The notes under the pieces were generated by a model that was not told where the DNA came from, did not search any database, and worked only from the letters and a program-made list of their open reading frames with translations. The position numbers and the translations under genes are program-made. Source: Clostridiales bacterium (GTDB lineage Bacteria; Bacillota; Clostridia; Lachnospirales; CAG-274). From it: a DNA stretch of 17,787 nt. This document shows positions 7,845 through 15,912 of the stretch, piece after piece; the stretch's first letter is position 1; every line of letters starts with the position of its first letter. Location: the NCBI GenBank assembly GCA_021202835.1, contig JAJQCI010000097.1, positions 1-17,787 on the forward strand, given 5' to 3'.

Positions 7845-9211
7845 TGGCTAAGACAAAAACTAAATTTGTCTGTTCAAATTGCGGCTATGAAACGGGAAAG
7901 TGGCTGGGGAAGTGTCCTTCATGTGGAGAGTTTGCCACGCTTAACGAAGAAAATGTCGCCGAGGATAAATCTCGCTTTGCTTCAAGGCTCACTTTTTCAG
8001 GCTCATCAAATCAGCCTAAAATTCTGTCTGAAATCTCCGAGCTTGATTCAAAAAGAGTCAAAACAGGGGTAGGCGAGCTTGACAGAGTTCTCTCAGGCGG
8101 CCTTGTAAAAGGCTCCTTTACTCTTGTAGGGGGTGACCCGGGCATAGGAAAATCTACTCTTCTTATACAGGTTTGCAGACGGCTGGGAGAGGTTGGCCAA
8201 AAAATTCTCTATGTTTCGGGAGAGGAGTCGGCTTCTCAGGTTAAAATGAGAGCGGAAAGACTTGACATAAAAACAGACAGGCTTTATATTTTGAGCGAAA
8301 CAAGCCTGGGCATAATAGAAAACGCCGTAAACGAGGTTAAGCCCGATTTGGTTATAATAGACTCTATACAGACTATGTACTGTGATGAGGTGACCTCTGC
8401 CCCCGGCTCTGTTTCCCAGGTGAGAGAAAGCGGCTACAGGCTTTTGAAGCTTGCCAAACAAAACGGCATAACCGTTATAATCGTGGGGCATGTTACAAAA
8501 GACGGCCAGCTTGCCGGGCCCAGAGTTTTGGAGCATATGGTTGACACAGTTCTCTATTTTGAGGGCGACAAAAATTTTACCGGCAGGATTTTAAGGTGTG
8601 TAAAAAACCGTTTCGGCGGTACAAATGAAATAGGCATTTTCGATATGACGGGAAAAGGACTTGTTGAGATTAAAAATCCTTCGGAGCACCTTTTAAGCGG
8701 CAGACCCCAAAATGTTTCCGGTTCGGCCGTAACCTGTTCTATAGAGGGCAGCCGCCCCCTGCTTTTGGAGGTTCAGGCCCTTGCCTCCTACACAAGCTTT
8801 GATATGCCCAGAAGAATAGTGGCCGGAACAGACTTTAACAGAGTCATTATGCTTGTTGCGGTTTTGGAAAAAAGGGCAGGCTTTAAGCTTGGTAAGTTTG
8901 ACGTCTATATAAACCTGACAGGGGGAATAAGAATTTCAGAACCCTCTCTTGACGGCGCAATAGCGGCGGCTGTGGCTTCAAGCTACAGAAATTCACCCAT
9001 TGACCCGGCTACGGTTATTTTCGGTGAAATAGGGCTTACGGGAGAGCTTAGGGGCGTGACTATGTGTGAAAAGCGCATAACGGAAAGTGCCAAGCTGGGC
9101 TTTAAAAATATTATTATTCCTGCGGCAAACGCAAAGGAAATACCCAAGGATATAAATGCAAATGTAAGATATGCTGAAAACATAAACAGGCTTTTGAGCC
9201 TTATATTATAA
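7844..9211 (+). CDS. radA: DNA repair protein RadA/Sms
   Basis: 455 residues, the usual length. A four-cysteine zinc finger at the N-terminus (C10-x2-C13, C24-x2-C27), a RecA-like ATPase core with Walker A GGDPGIGKST (96-105) and Walker B-type LVIIDSIQ, the RadA-specific KNRFGG motif (254-259), and a Lon-protease-like C-terminal domain (about 270-455, GGIRISEPSLDGAIAAA, FGEIGLTGELRGV) are all present. RadA is a DnaB-type branch-migration helicase acting with RecA in recombinational repair and, in some bacteria, natural transformation. The start overlaps the previous stop by one base. Confidence 0.98.
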   Translation: MAKTKTKFVCSNCGYETGKWLGKCPSCGEFATLNEENVAEDKSRFASRLTFSGSSNQPKILSEISELDSKRVKTGVGELDRVLSGGLVKGSFTLVGGDPGIGKSTLLIQVCRRLGEVGQKILYVSGEESASQVKMRAERLDIKTDRLYILSETSLGIIENAVNEVKPDLVIIDSIQTMYCDEVTSAPGSVSQVRESGYRLLKLAKQNGITVIIVGHVTKDGQLAGPRVLEHMVDTVLYFEGDKNFTGRILRCVKNRFGGTNEIGIFDMTGKGLVEIKNPSEHLLSGRPQNVSGSAVTCSIEGSRPLLLEVQALASYTSFDMPRRIVAGTDFNRVIMLVAVLEKRAGFKLGKFDVYINLTGGIRISEPSLDGAIAAAVASSYRNSPIDPATVIFGEIGLTGELRGVTMCEKRITESAKLGFKNIIIPAANAKEIPKDINANVRYAENINRLLSLIL

Positions 9212-9270
9212 AAACACATTATCAGAATATAAAAATAATTACAAAACATTTTACGGGAGGCTAATTTATT

Positions 9271-9771
9271 ATGGCTTTATATGAAACATGGTACAGAACG
9301 GCATATAATCAGCAGGGCGGAATCGTTCCGGCTGTTTGGAACGACTATATGCCCAAGGAACAAAAAATATATGAATATCTTCTTGAAAATAAAGTAAACA
9401 AGCTTGAGGGAACAGTTAAGGAGCTTGCGGAAAGATTTGATATGTCACCTGTTTATATGACGGGCTTTATCGACGGAATTAATGAAGCCTTGGACGAGGC
9501 CGTTAATTTGGAAAACTTTACCGAAGACAACGAGGTAAGCTTAAGCTTTGACTTTGAAGCCCTTTATAAGAAAATGGTTGAATACAAGGCCGAAACACTT
9601 TACGGGCTTCCCCAGTGGGAGGGAATCTTCACCAGAGAACAGCTTGATATTTTCTATAAGGAACAGAAGCATTCAAAGACAATTGTAAAGGAAAAGAAAA
9701 TAGGCAGAAATGACCCCTGTCCCTGCGGAAGCGGCAAAAAATATAAAAAATGCTGCGGGGCTAACAAATAA
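9271..9771 (+). CDS. SEC-C motif protein
   Basis: 166 residues; GGGAGG (9255-9260) precedes the ATG. The C-terminal 22 residues form a SEC-C zinc-binding motif, GRNDPCPCGSGKKYKKCC (C150, C152, C161, C162), the same metal motif found at the C-terminus of SecA, where it binds SecB or ribosomes. Residues about 30-80 are helical (EYLLENKVNKLEGTVKELAERF) and resemble a winged-helix-like segment. The protein is cytosolic, with no membrane segment. It may be a ribosome- or nascent-chain-associated factor, but function is unknown. The next gene starts one base after its stop. Confidence 0.88.
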   Translation: MALYETWYRTAYNQQGGIVPAVWNDYMPKEQKIYEYLLENKVNKLEGTVKELAERFDMSPVYMTGFIDGINEALDEAVNLENFTEDNEVSLSFDFEALYKKMVEYKAETLYGLPQWEGIFTREQLDIFYKEQKHSKTIVKEKKIGRNDPCPCGSGKKYKKCCGANK

Positions 9772-9772
9772 A

Positions 9773-10837
9773 ATGGAAACTCTGTTCTGCAGTATAGGCA
9801 AAGACAACCCAAAGGCTTCGAATGATGTTTTTAAAAAGGCGGCGGAAATTATAAAGGGGGGAGGGCTTGTGGCCTTCCCTACCGAAACGGTTTACGGTTT
9901 GGGGGCAAACGCTCTTGACAGGACGGCTGTCAAAAAAATTTATGAGGCAAAGGGCAGACCCTCGGATAACCCACTTATCGTTCATATTTCATCTCTGCCC
10001 GAGCTTAAAACCGCAGCAAAGGAAATAAGCCCCAAGGCCGAAAAGCTGATTGACGCTTTTTGGCCGGGGCCTCTTACCATTATTTTTAAAAAGAACGATA
10101 TTATACCCTTTGAAACATCGGGAGGGCTTGATACGATTGCCGTAAGATTTCCCGAAAATCCGGCGGCGAGATATTTTATAAGAAGCTGCGGCCTTCCTAT
10201 AGCGGCCCCCAGCGCAAACACCTCCGGCAGGCCCAGCCCCACATCGGCCAAACACGTTCTTTCCGACTTAAACGGAAAAATAGATATGATTATAGACGGA
10301 GGAAGCGCCAAATTCGGGCTTGAATCCACAATAGTCAGCACCGTGGGAGATGAAATAACCCTTCTTCGCCCCGGTTCTGTTACGACAGGGATGCTCGAAA
10401 GCGTTGTGGGAAAAATTAAAATCGACAAAACAATTCTTGTTAAGCCCGATGAAAACCTGCGCCCTCTTGCGCCGGGAATGAAATATAAGCATTATTCTCC
10501 TCTTTGCAATATAACAATAGTAAAGGGAGATAGAGACAAAGTAATTAAAGCTATGGCGGAGCTTGCCGAAAGGGCAGGAGAAAAGGGCGAAAAAACGGGC
10601 ATAATAACAACTGCGGAGGACAGAGCTTTTTTCGAAAACAGGGGTTTTGAGCTTTTAAGCTTAGGCAGAGAAACCAGCCCCGAAACAATAGGGGCCGGAC
10701 TTTTGAGGGTTTTAAGAACCTGTGACGATCTTCATTTAAGCTCTGCCTTTATAAAGGCCTTTCCCGAAGAGGGAATCGGGCTTGCAATAATGAACCGTCT
10801 TAAAAAGGCGGCAGGTTATAACATAATCGAGGTATAA
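9773..10837 (+). CDS. sua5: Threonylcarbamoyl-AMP synthase (Sua5/YwlC type)
   Basis: 354 residues from ATG 9773, directly after the preceding stop; the frame is open further upstream but that part overlaps the SEC-C motif codons. The N-terminal YrdC/TsaC domain (about 15-205) has GGLVAFPTETVYGLGANA, KGRPSDNPLIVHI and APSANTSGRPSPT, which bind ATP, bicarbonate and threonine. The linker APGMKYKHYSP and a C-terminal Sua5 domain (about 235-354) mark the long Sua5 form rather than short TsaC. It makes threonylcarbamoyl-AMP for t6A modification of tRNAs reading ANN codons. It sits upstream of ywlE and rpiB as ywlC does in Bacillus. Confidence 0.96.
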   Translation: METLFCSIGKDNPKASNDVFKKAAEIIKGGGLVAFPTETVYGLGANALDRTAVKKIYEAKGRPSDNPLIVHISSLPELKTAAKEISPKAEKLIDAFWPGPLTIIFKKNDIIPFETSGGLDTIAVRFPENPAARYFIRSCGLPIAAPSANTSGRPSPTSAKHVLSDLNGKIDMIIDGGSAKFGLESTIVSTVGDEITLLRPGSVTTGMLESVVGKIKIDKTILVKPDENLRPLAPGMKYKHYSPLCNITIVKGDRDKVIKAMAELAERAGEKGEKTGIITTAEDRAFFENRGFELLSLGRETSPETIGAGLLRVLRTCDDLHLSSAFIKAFPEEGIGLAIMNRLKKAAGYNIIEV

Positions 10838-10852
10838 GGTTCGGTGATTTAA

Positions 10853-11275
10853 GTGAATATAATTTTTGTATGTACAGGAAATACCTGCCGAAGCCCTATG
10901 GCCGAGGCGGCAGCAAAATATATCATAAACGGACACTCATTTTCTTCGGCAGGGCTTATGGCCTATGAAAATATGCCTATGAGCAGAAACGCCGAGCTGG
11001 CACTGGAGGAAAGAAAAATACCTTACACGAACCATTTCTCACGGAGCATTAAGCCTGAAGATATAGAGAGGGCGGATATTATTCTCACAATGTCCTCAAG
11101 CCATAAGGCGGCTTTTGGCGGATTGGCCGGTGACAAGGTTTTTACCCTTAAGGAATATTCTCTGGGTACTTACGGAGATATTGCAGATCCTTTCGGCGGT
11201 GATTTGGAAGAATATATTAAGTGTCTCGATGAAATAACTGAATGCATTTATGCTTTAAAGGAGAGATTAAAATGA
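10853..11275 (+). CDS. ywlE: Low-molecular-weight protein phosphatase, YwlE protein-arginine phosphatase type
   Basis: 140 residues from a GTG start at 10853 (the frame begins exactly with the conserved V/M-N-I-I-F-V-C-T-G-N); the ribosome site is weak (AAGG about 13 bases upstream). The P-loop C7-T-G-N-T-C-R-S14 and the general-acid loop ADPFGG (D112) are complete. Threonine at position 11 is the residue that in Bacillus YwlE selects phosphoarginine over phosphotyrosine, and SSAG plus DKVFTLKEY also match YwlE. It would reverse McsB-type arginine phosphorylation that marks proteins for ClpCP. Its stop overlaps the rpiB start by four bases (ATGA). Confidence 0.9.
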   Translation: MNIIFVCTGNTCRSPMAEAAAKYIINGHSFSSAGLMAYENMPMSRNAELALEERKIPYTNHFSRSIKPEDIERADIILTMSSSHKAAFGGLAGDKVFTLKEYSLGTYGDIADPFGGDLEEYIKCLDEITECIYALKERLK

Positions 11276-11697
11276 TTGCTGTGGGCTGCGACCAAGGGGG
11301 CTTTGCCCTTAAGGGAGTAATAATAGATTATTTAAAAGAAAAAAATATAGAATACAATGATTTGGGAACCTACACCGAGGATTCGGTTGACTATCCCGTG
11401 TATGCAAAAAAGGTGGCGGAGGCTGTTCTTTCCGGTGAAGCCGAAAAGGGTATTCTTATTTGCGGAACAGGTATAGGCGTAAGCATAACCGCAAACAGAT
11501 ATAGGGGCATAAGGTGTGCTCTTTGCGGAGATGTTTTTTCCGCAAAGGCAACAAGGGCTCATAACGACAGCAATGTTTTGGCTCTGGGCGGCAGAGTTGT
11601 GGGGGCAGGGCTTGCAGTTGAAATTGTAGACGCCTGGCTTAATACGGAATTTTCACATGAAGAACGCCATCAAAGAAGAATCGATATGATGGATTAA
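11272..11697 (+). CDS. rpiB: Ribose 5-phosphate isomerase B / RpiB-LacAB family sugar isomerase
   Basis: 141 residues from ATG 11272, which overlaps the ywlE stop and has AAAGGAGAG upstream; the open frame begins at 11242 but inside ywlE. The core motif ILICGTGIGVSITANR holds the catalytic C64, RAHNDSNVLALGGRVVG holds H97-N-D, and HEERHQRRI closes the family signature. The normal N-terminal D-H pair is D7-Q8 here (CDQGGFALK). It interconverts ribulose 5-phosphate and ribose 5-phosphate in the non-oxidative pentose phosphate pathway; some members act on other sugar phosphates (galactose 6-phosphate, allose 6-phosphate). Placement between ywlE and upp, as ywlF in Bacillus, favours RpiB. Confidence 0.93.
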   Translation: MIAVGCDQGGFALKGVIIDYLKEKNIEYNDLGTYTEDSVDYPVYAKKVAEAVLSGEAEKGILICGTGIGVSITANRYRGIRCALCGDVFSAKATRAHNDSNVLALGGRVVGAGLAVEIVDAWLNTEFSHEERHQRRIDMMD

Positions 11698-11715
11698 AAC
11701 AAAGGAGGTATTATA

Positions 11716-12342
11716 ATGGGTAAACTTGTAATAGTAGATCATCCCCTTGTACAAAGCAAAATAAGGAGAATAAGAGATAAGGAAACAAGCAATAAGGAAT
11801 TCAGAGAGCTTGTGAGTGAGCTTGCGTCCATTATTGTATATGAGGCAACGAGAGATCTGCCCTTAAGAGATGTTGAAATTAAAACGCCTCATGAAAAAAC
11901 AGTGGGAAAGCAGCTTGACTGCAAGGTTGTTTTTGTGCCTATTTTAAGAACGGGCATAAATATGGCCGACGGGGCTTTGGGGCTTATTCCAACGGCAAAG
12001 GCCGGACACATAGGTATATACAGAGACCCCGATACTTTACAGCCTATAGAATATTACTGCAAGCTGCCCAAGGAAGAAAGCAACCTGAGAGTGTTCATTC
12101 TCGACCCCGTTATTGCAACAGGCGGAACGGATACACAGGCGATTAACTTTCTTAAGGAGAGAAACATAAACAATATAACCCTCATAACCCTTATTTCCTC
12201 TCCCGAAGCAGTAAAGAAAATTCAGGGCGAACATAAGGACGTGGATATTTACACGGCAGCTCTTGACCGGTATGTAAATGAAGAGGGCTATGTTCTTCCC
12301 GGCGTAGGAGATGTAGGCTACAGACTTTTCGGCACAAAATAA
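11716..12342 (+). CDS. upp: Uracil phosphoribosyltransferase (divergent)
   Basis: 208 residues, the usual length, with AAAGGAGG (11700-11707) upstream. Conserved parts: HPLVQSKIRRIRDKETSNKEFREL, EATRDLPL, VPILRTG, GHIGIYRDPDTLQPIEYYCKLP, a PRPP loop at 129-138 (LDPVIATGGT) and the uracil-binding end PGVGDVGYRLFGT. It converts uracil plus PRPP to UMP for pyrimidine salvage. Several positions differ from the common family pattern: ILRTGIN instead of ILRAGLG, DPVIATGGTD instead of DPMLATGGSA, and GDVGYR instead of GDAGDR (Y202 at the usual Asp). This may be a second, paralogous form. The fold is certain, base specificity slightly less so. Confidence 0.9.
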   Translation: MGKLVIVDHPLVQSKIRRIRDKETSNKEFRELVSELASIIVYEATRDLPLRDVEIKTPHEKTVGKQLDCKVVFVPILRTGINMADGALGLIPTAKAGHIGIYRDPDTLQPIEYYCKLPKEESNLRVFILDPVIATGGTDTQAINFLKERNINNITLITLISSPEAVKKIQGEHKDVDIYTAALDRYVNEEGYVLPGVGDVGYRLFGTK

Positions 12343-12364
12343 GGGAAGAGGAGAAATACTTTGA

Positions 12365-13048
12365 CCTCTGCGTTTTGTTGAAGGAAAGTTTGTCGTTATG
12401 CTTGAACATCAGTCCACAATAAACAACAATATGCCACTTAGGTTTTTGCTGTATGCCGCTTATATATACGAAAATATTCTCGAAAGCGACAACATTTACA
12501 AAACACAGCTTATAAAGCTTCCCGAACCGGAGTTTATAGTTATTTACAATGGGTGGGAGTTTTGTGAAAAGGAAAAGGAACTAAAGCTGTCGGATGCATT
12601 TTACAATGATAATTATAAACAGCTTGAGCTTAAGGTGAGAGTTATTAACATAAACGAAGACAGTAATCCCGAAATTTTGGCACGGTCTGAAAGCCTTGAG
12701 GGATATTCAAAGCTTGTGGGAATAACCGAAAGCCTCAGAAAACAGGGTATGAGCCTTGACAATGCTATAAGAGAGGCCCTTAAAACCTGTCTGGATAATG
12801 ATTTACTGAAGGGCTTTATACTCGAAAACTATCGGGAGGTGAGCAGTATGTTAAGAACTGAATTTAACTTAGATGACGCAAAAATAATCTGGAGAATGGA
12901 AGCTCTTGAGGAAGGCAGAGAAGAAGGCAGAGAAGAAGAACGGCTTAAAAATGCCAAAAAGCTGCTGCAAAACGGCTTTGAAGCCGAAAGAGTTTCTCAA
13001 ATTTTAGAGATACCCTTAAGCGAGGTTGAAAAGTTAATAAAAAAATAA
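12365..13048 (+). pseudogene. Rpn-family (PD-(D/E)XK recombination-promoting nuclease/putative transposase) gene, 5'-truncated
   Basis: The longest ATG-started product is 216 residues from 12398. It begins inside the family core: MLEHQSTINNNMPLRFLLYAAYIYE is the typical Rpn segment containing the E-x-Q part of the active site, followed by KLPEPEFIVIYNG and a C-terminal charged helix (REEGREEERLKNAKKLLQ) with an EVEKLIKK end, all Rpn hallmarks. In-frame codons before the ATG read VEGKFVV, also family-like, back to a TGA at 12362. The N-terminal roughly 50 or more residues, with the catalytic aspartate, are missing because upp ends at 12342. AAGGAAAG lies about 10 bases before the ATG, so a fragment could still be made. 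No terminal inverted repeats or target duplication are evident. Confidence 0.75.
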
Positions 13049-13093
13049 AAAATGCAGAAAGAGTTATTTCCTGCATAAGAGAGGGGTCTTAAA

Positions 13094-14137
13094 ATGGCTC
13101 ATGACTGGCTTTTATATATTGCTGCGTTTTCGATAGCCTTTGGGGTTTGTCTTGTGACGACGCCATATGCTAAAAAAATCGCAAAAAAGCTGGGGGCGAT
13201 AGATTATCCTAAGTCGAGAGGCTTAAATAAGGAGCCTATGCCCTTAATGGGGGGCTTGGCTATGGTGGCAGGCTTTTATGCCGCACTTTTTATAGTTTCG
13301 CCCTTTTTATCAAATCTGTCGAAAAGGCAGTTTATCGGCTTTGTTATCGGCGGAATTTTAATAGTTATAACAGGTATGTTTGATGACGCCTATGAGCTTT
13401 CGCCGAAGGTCAAATTTTCGGCACAGCTCGTAGTTGCCGTTATAGTGGTACTTTCGGGAATAAGGCTTGATTTTGTAATGTATCCCCTTTGGGAATATTT
13501 AAAAGGCTTTTCCCCGATTCTTACCATAATATGGATAATAGGCATTATAAACGCCGTTAATCTTATAGACGGCGTAGACGGCCTGGCGGCAGGGGTTACA
13601 TCAATCGCTTCAATCTGCCTTATGATTTTATGTATAATTTCCGGTACGGAGCTTGCCGTTGTTCTGACTGCGGCTTTGGCAGGGAGCTGTTTGGGCTTTC
13701 TGCCCAGAAACTTCAGCCCGGCGGAAATTTATATGGGTGACACGGGCTCAACCTTTTTGGGCTATGTTTTGGGTGTTTCCTCTTGTATAGGCGTTTTTAA
13801 ATCCTACGCCATACTTTCAATAGTGCTTGCGGTTTTGGCTATGGCTCTGCCTATACTTGATACGGCTTTTGCTATTATAAGGCGTGCCGTTAACCATAAG
13901 CCCATAATGATGGCCGACAGAGGTCATCTCCACCACAGGCTCATCGACAGCGGCTATACTCACAGACAGGCTGTTATAATTCTTTACGGTTTAAGCACTG
14001 TCAGTGCAATTGTAGCCATACTTATTGCCATTCAGGACTACAGGGCAACCATAGTTGTGGCAATTTTCTTCGTTATACTTATTACAATGTTGTATACTTA
14101 CAGAAAAAGACTTAATCAGGATGATGATAAAAAATGA
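13094..14137 (+). CDS. tagO: Undecaprenyl-phosphate GlcNAc-1-phosphate transferase (TagO/WecA family)
   Basis: 347 residues with about ten hydrophobic segments across the whole chain; AGAGAGGGG precedes the ATG. It carries the polyprenyl-phosphate sugar-1-phosphate transferase motifs: GMFDDAYELSPKVKFSAQ (D97-D98), NAVNLIDGVDGLAAG (N156 onward), YMGDTGSTFLGY (D216) and the HLHHRLID loop (278-285), which marks the WecA/TagO branch acting on UDP-GlcNAc rather than MraY. It moves a GlcNAc-1-phosphate to undecaprenyl phosphate at the inner membrane face, starting teichoic acid or another cell-wall polysaccharide. Its stop overlaps the next start by four bases (ATGA). No other glycan genes are adjacent. 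Confidence 0.94.
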   Translation: MAHDWLLYIAAFSIAFGVCLVTTPYAKKIAKKLGAIDYPKSRGLNKEPMPLMGGLAMVAGFYAALFIVSPFLSNLSKRQFIGFVIGGILIVITGMFDDAYELSPKVKFSAQLVVAVIVVLSGIRLDFVMYPLWEYLKGFSPILTIIWIIGIINAVNLIDGVDGLAAGVTSIASICLMILCIISGTELAVVLTAALAGSCLGFLPRNFSPAEIYMGDTGSTFLGYVLGVSSCIGVFKSYAILSIVLAVLAMALPILDTAFAIIRRAVNHKPIMMADRGHLHHRLIDSGYTHRQAVIILYGLSTVSAIVAILIAIQDYRATIVVAIFFVILITMLYTYRKRLNQDDDKK

Positions 14138-15303
14138 AATTTTCAAATAAATTCGGTACGGAAAAGCCCAGTATATTTATGGAGCTTATAAATGAAAAAA
14201 ACAAAATTATAAACAAGGGCGGAGAGGTTTTCGATCTTTCTATAGGCACCCCCGACTTTAAGCCCGAAGGGTATATTATGGATGCTGTTTCAAAAGCGGC
14301 TCTTGACCCGGAAAACTACAAATACGGAATAACGGATCGCCCCGAGCTTGTTTCTGCTGTTACAGACTGGTATAAAAACCGCTACGGCGTCAGCCTTAAG
14401 CCTGAAAACATAACAAGCGTAAACGGCTCGCAGGAGGGTATCGCCCACATCTGTTTTCCCCTTATAAACGAGGGAGATGTTGTCCTTGTACCCGATCCCG
14501 GCTATCAGATTTTTTCTTTCGGGCCTGAAATGGCCGGAGCCGAGATAGTCAAAATGCCCCTTCTGAAAGAAAATAATTACCTAATAGATTTTGACGCCAT
14601 TCCAGAAGAAACCGCCAAAAAAGCGGCTGTTATGATAGTGTCATACCCCTCAAACCCCACAACGGCAGCTGCCGACAAGGCCTTCTATCGCCGTTTGGTG
14701 GCTTTTGCAAAGAAATATGACATCATTGTTATTCACGATAATGCCTATTCAGAGCTTGTTTATGACGGTGAGCCCGGCGGCTCTTTTCTTGAAACGCCCG
14801 GCGCTTTCGATGTTGGAATAGAGTTTAACTCTCTTTCAAAAAGCTATAATCTGACAGGCCTTCGTCTTTCATTTGCCTTGGGAAATGCCGAGATTATTTC
14901 ACGCTTCAAAGCCTTTCGTTCGCAGATAGACTACGGAATTTCCGGCCTTATTCAGACTGCGGCTGTTGCTGCCTTAAGGGGAGATTCCGACAGCACTGTT
15001 AAATTAAGGAAAAGCTATAAGGAAAGACGTGATTTTCTCTATGAGGAGCTTAACAAAATAGGCTGGAAGGTGCCCAAAAGCCCTGCTACAATGTTTATGT
15101 GGCTGCCAAAGCCCAAAGCCTATAAAACCTCTATGGATTTTTGTATGGACCTCCTTTATAAAGCAGGAGTTGTTGTTGTTCCGGGAAACACCTTCGGCGA
15201 GCTTGGCGAAGGCTATGTAAGGCTTGCCCTTGTTCTGCCTGTCGAAAAGCTTAAAATTGCTGTTGAGAGAATAAAAAACAGCGGCATAAACCTTGAAACG
15301 TAA
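14134..15303 (+). CDS. Class I/II PLP-dependent aminotransferase (DapL/AlaT-like)
   Basis: 389 residues. Fold type I aminotransferase motifs are complete: FDLSIGTPDF, YKYGITDRPEL, NGSQEGIAH (cofactor phosphate site), VSYPSNPTT with N174, HDNAY with D202 and Y205, and the Schiff-base lysine K236 in SLSKSYNLTGLR, with LALV near the C-terminus. The pattern is closest to the group holding LL-diaminopimelate aminotransferase and related alanine or aspartate aminotransferases; the exact substrate cannot be read. Translationally coupled to tagO by a four-base overlap, so the pair is co-expressed. If it makes LL-DAP the pairing with a cell-wall enzyme would make sense, but that is inference. Confidence 0.92.
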   Translation: MKFSNKFGTEKPSIFMELINEKNKIINKGGEVFDLSIGTPDFKPEGYIMDAVSKAALDPENYKYGITDRPELVSAVTDWYKNRYGVSLKPENITSVNGSQEGIAHICFPLINEGDVVLVPDPGYQIFSFGPEMAGAEIVKMPLLKENNYLIDFDAIPEETAKKAAVMIVSYPSNPTTAAADKAFYRRLVAFAKKYDIIVIHDNAYSELVYDGEPGGSFLETPGAFDVGIEFNSLSKSYNLTGLRLSFALGNAEIISRFKAFRSQIDYGISGLIQTAAVAALRGDSDSTVKLRKSYKERRDFLYEELNKIGWKVPKSPATMFMWLPKPKAYKTSMDFCMDLLYKAGVVVVPGNTFGELGEGYVRLALVLPVEKLKIAVERIKNSGINLET

Positions 15304-15313
15304 AATATAATTT

Positions 15314-15892
15314 ATGAGCAGGAAATATTTTGTAAAAAAGAATTATTTTGGAAAGACTGTGTTTATGCTTTTATATGCATTTATAATTTTTGTGTCGGGC
15401 ATTGCTGCATACCGTTTCCCCGATACCGTGCCTGCCGTTTTAATTATTTTGTTTTTTTGCGGCTGTTTGACGGCGGCTTTAATCAGGTGCGCAAAAAGCT
15501 GCGGTTTATACATTGACGGAGATAAAATATATTATAAAGACGTTTTATCTTCAAAGAGCAAAGCTATTAACCCGAAAGAAATCAAAGGTATAAAAACCGT
15601 CAGGACGGAAAGCCCGAACCACAGACACAGCCTAAGCCCTCACATTAGACACAAAGGGCAATATCTTTACATTATGATACTTACCGGCGAAACAAACGCA
15701 GATATGCTTCTTTCAAACTACGGAGATATATCCTTTTGCCGCAGATTTAAAAATCACATTTTGTGCAGTGTGACATATAATGAAGCCGTTATGAACGAGC
15801 TTCTTCGGCTGAACCACGATATAGAGATAATTAACCACCGATATTTGGGAAAAATAAAGCCAACGTGTGAAAAAATACCGGGCAGGATATGA
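15314..15892 (+). CDS. Unrecognised membrane protein, two TM segments plus cytosolic beta domain
   Basis: 192 residues; no clear ribosome site precedes the ATG, which follows the aminotransferase stop by 10 bases. Two hydrophobic helices (about 13-34 and 39-59) form a short hairpin, followed by a soluble domain (about 62-192). The stretch GLYIDGDKIYYKDVLSSKS resembles the start of bacterial PH-like (bPH) membrane-associated domains, a resemblance not a firm call. The C-terminal part is rich in His and Cys (NHRHSLSPHIRHKG, CRRF). Function unknown. Likely at the end of the tagO operon and 20 bases upstream of nfeD. Confidence 0.75.
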   Translation: MSRKYFVKKNYFGKTVFMLLYAFIIFVSGIAAYRFPDTVPAVLIILFFCGCLTAALIRCAKSCGLYIDGDKIYYKDVLSSKSKAINPKEIKGIKTVRTESPNHRHSLSPHIRHKGQYLYIMILTGETNADMLLSNYGDISFCRRFKNHILCSVTYNEAVMNELLRLNHDIEIINHRYLGKIKPTCEKIPGRI

Positions 15893-15912
15893 AAAAAAGG
15901 AGGGGAGAATTT

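Noticed and set aside
9710..9772. N-terminal extension of Sua5 into the SEC-C gene
   Set aside because: The extra residues are a frame-shifted copy of the cysteine-rich SEC-C codons; family similarity begins after ATG 9773.
11242..11271. Longer RpiB start inside ywlE
   Set aside because: RpiB similarity begins at ATG 11272, which has AAAGGAGAG upstream and the common four-base ATGA overlap.
12347..12376. AGAGG...CCTCT hairpin followed by GTTTT after upp as a terminator
   Set aside because: Five base pairs with a 13-base loop is too weak, and the same bases read as an Rpn remnant.
13052..13076. ATGCAG...CTGCAT hairpin after the Rpn remnant as a terminator
   Set aside because: Only six paired bases with a long loop and no T-run follows; tagO may still be read from upstream.
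15293..15311. TTGAAA and TATAAT before the 15314 gene as a promoter
   Set aside because: The spacer is only seven bases and the -10 would sit three bases before the ATG.
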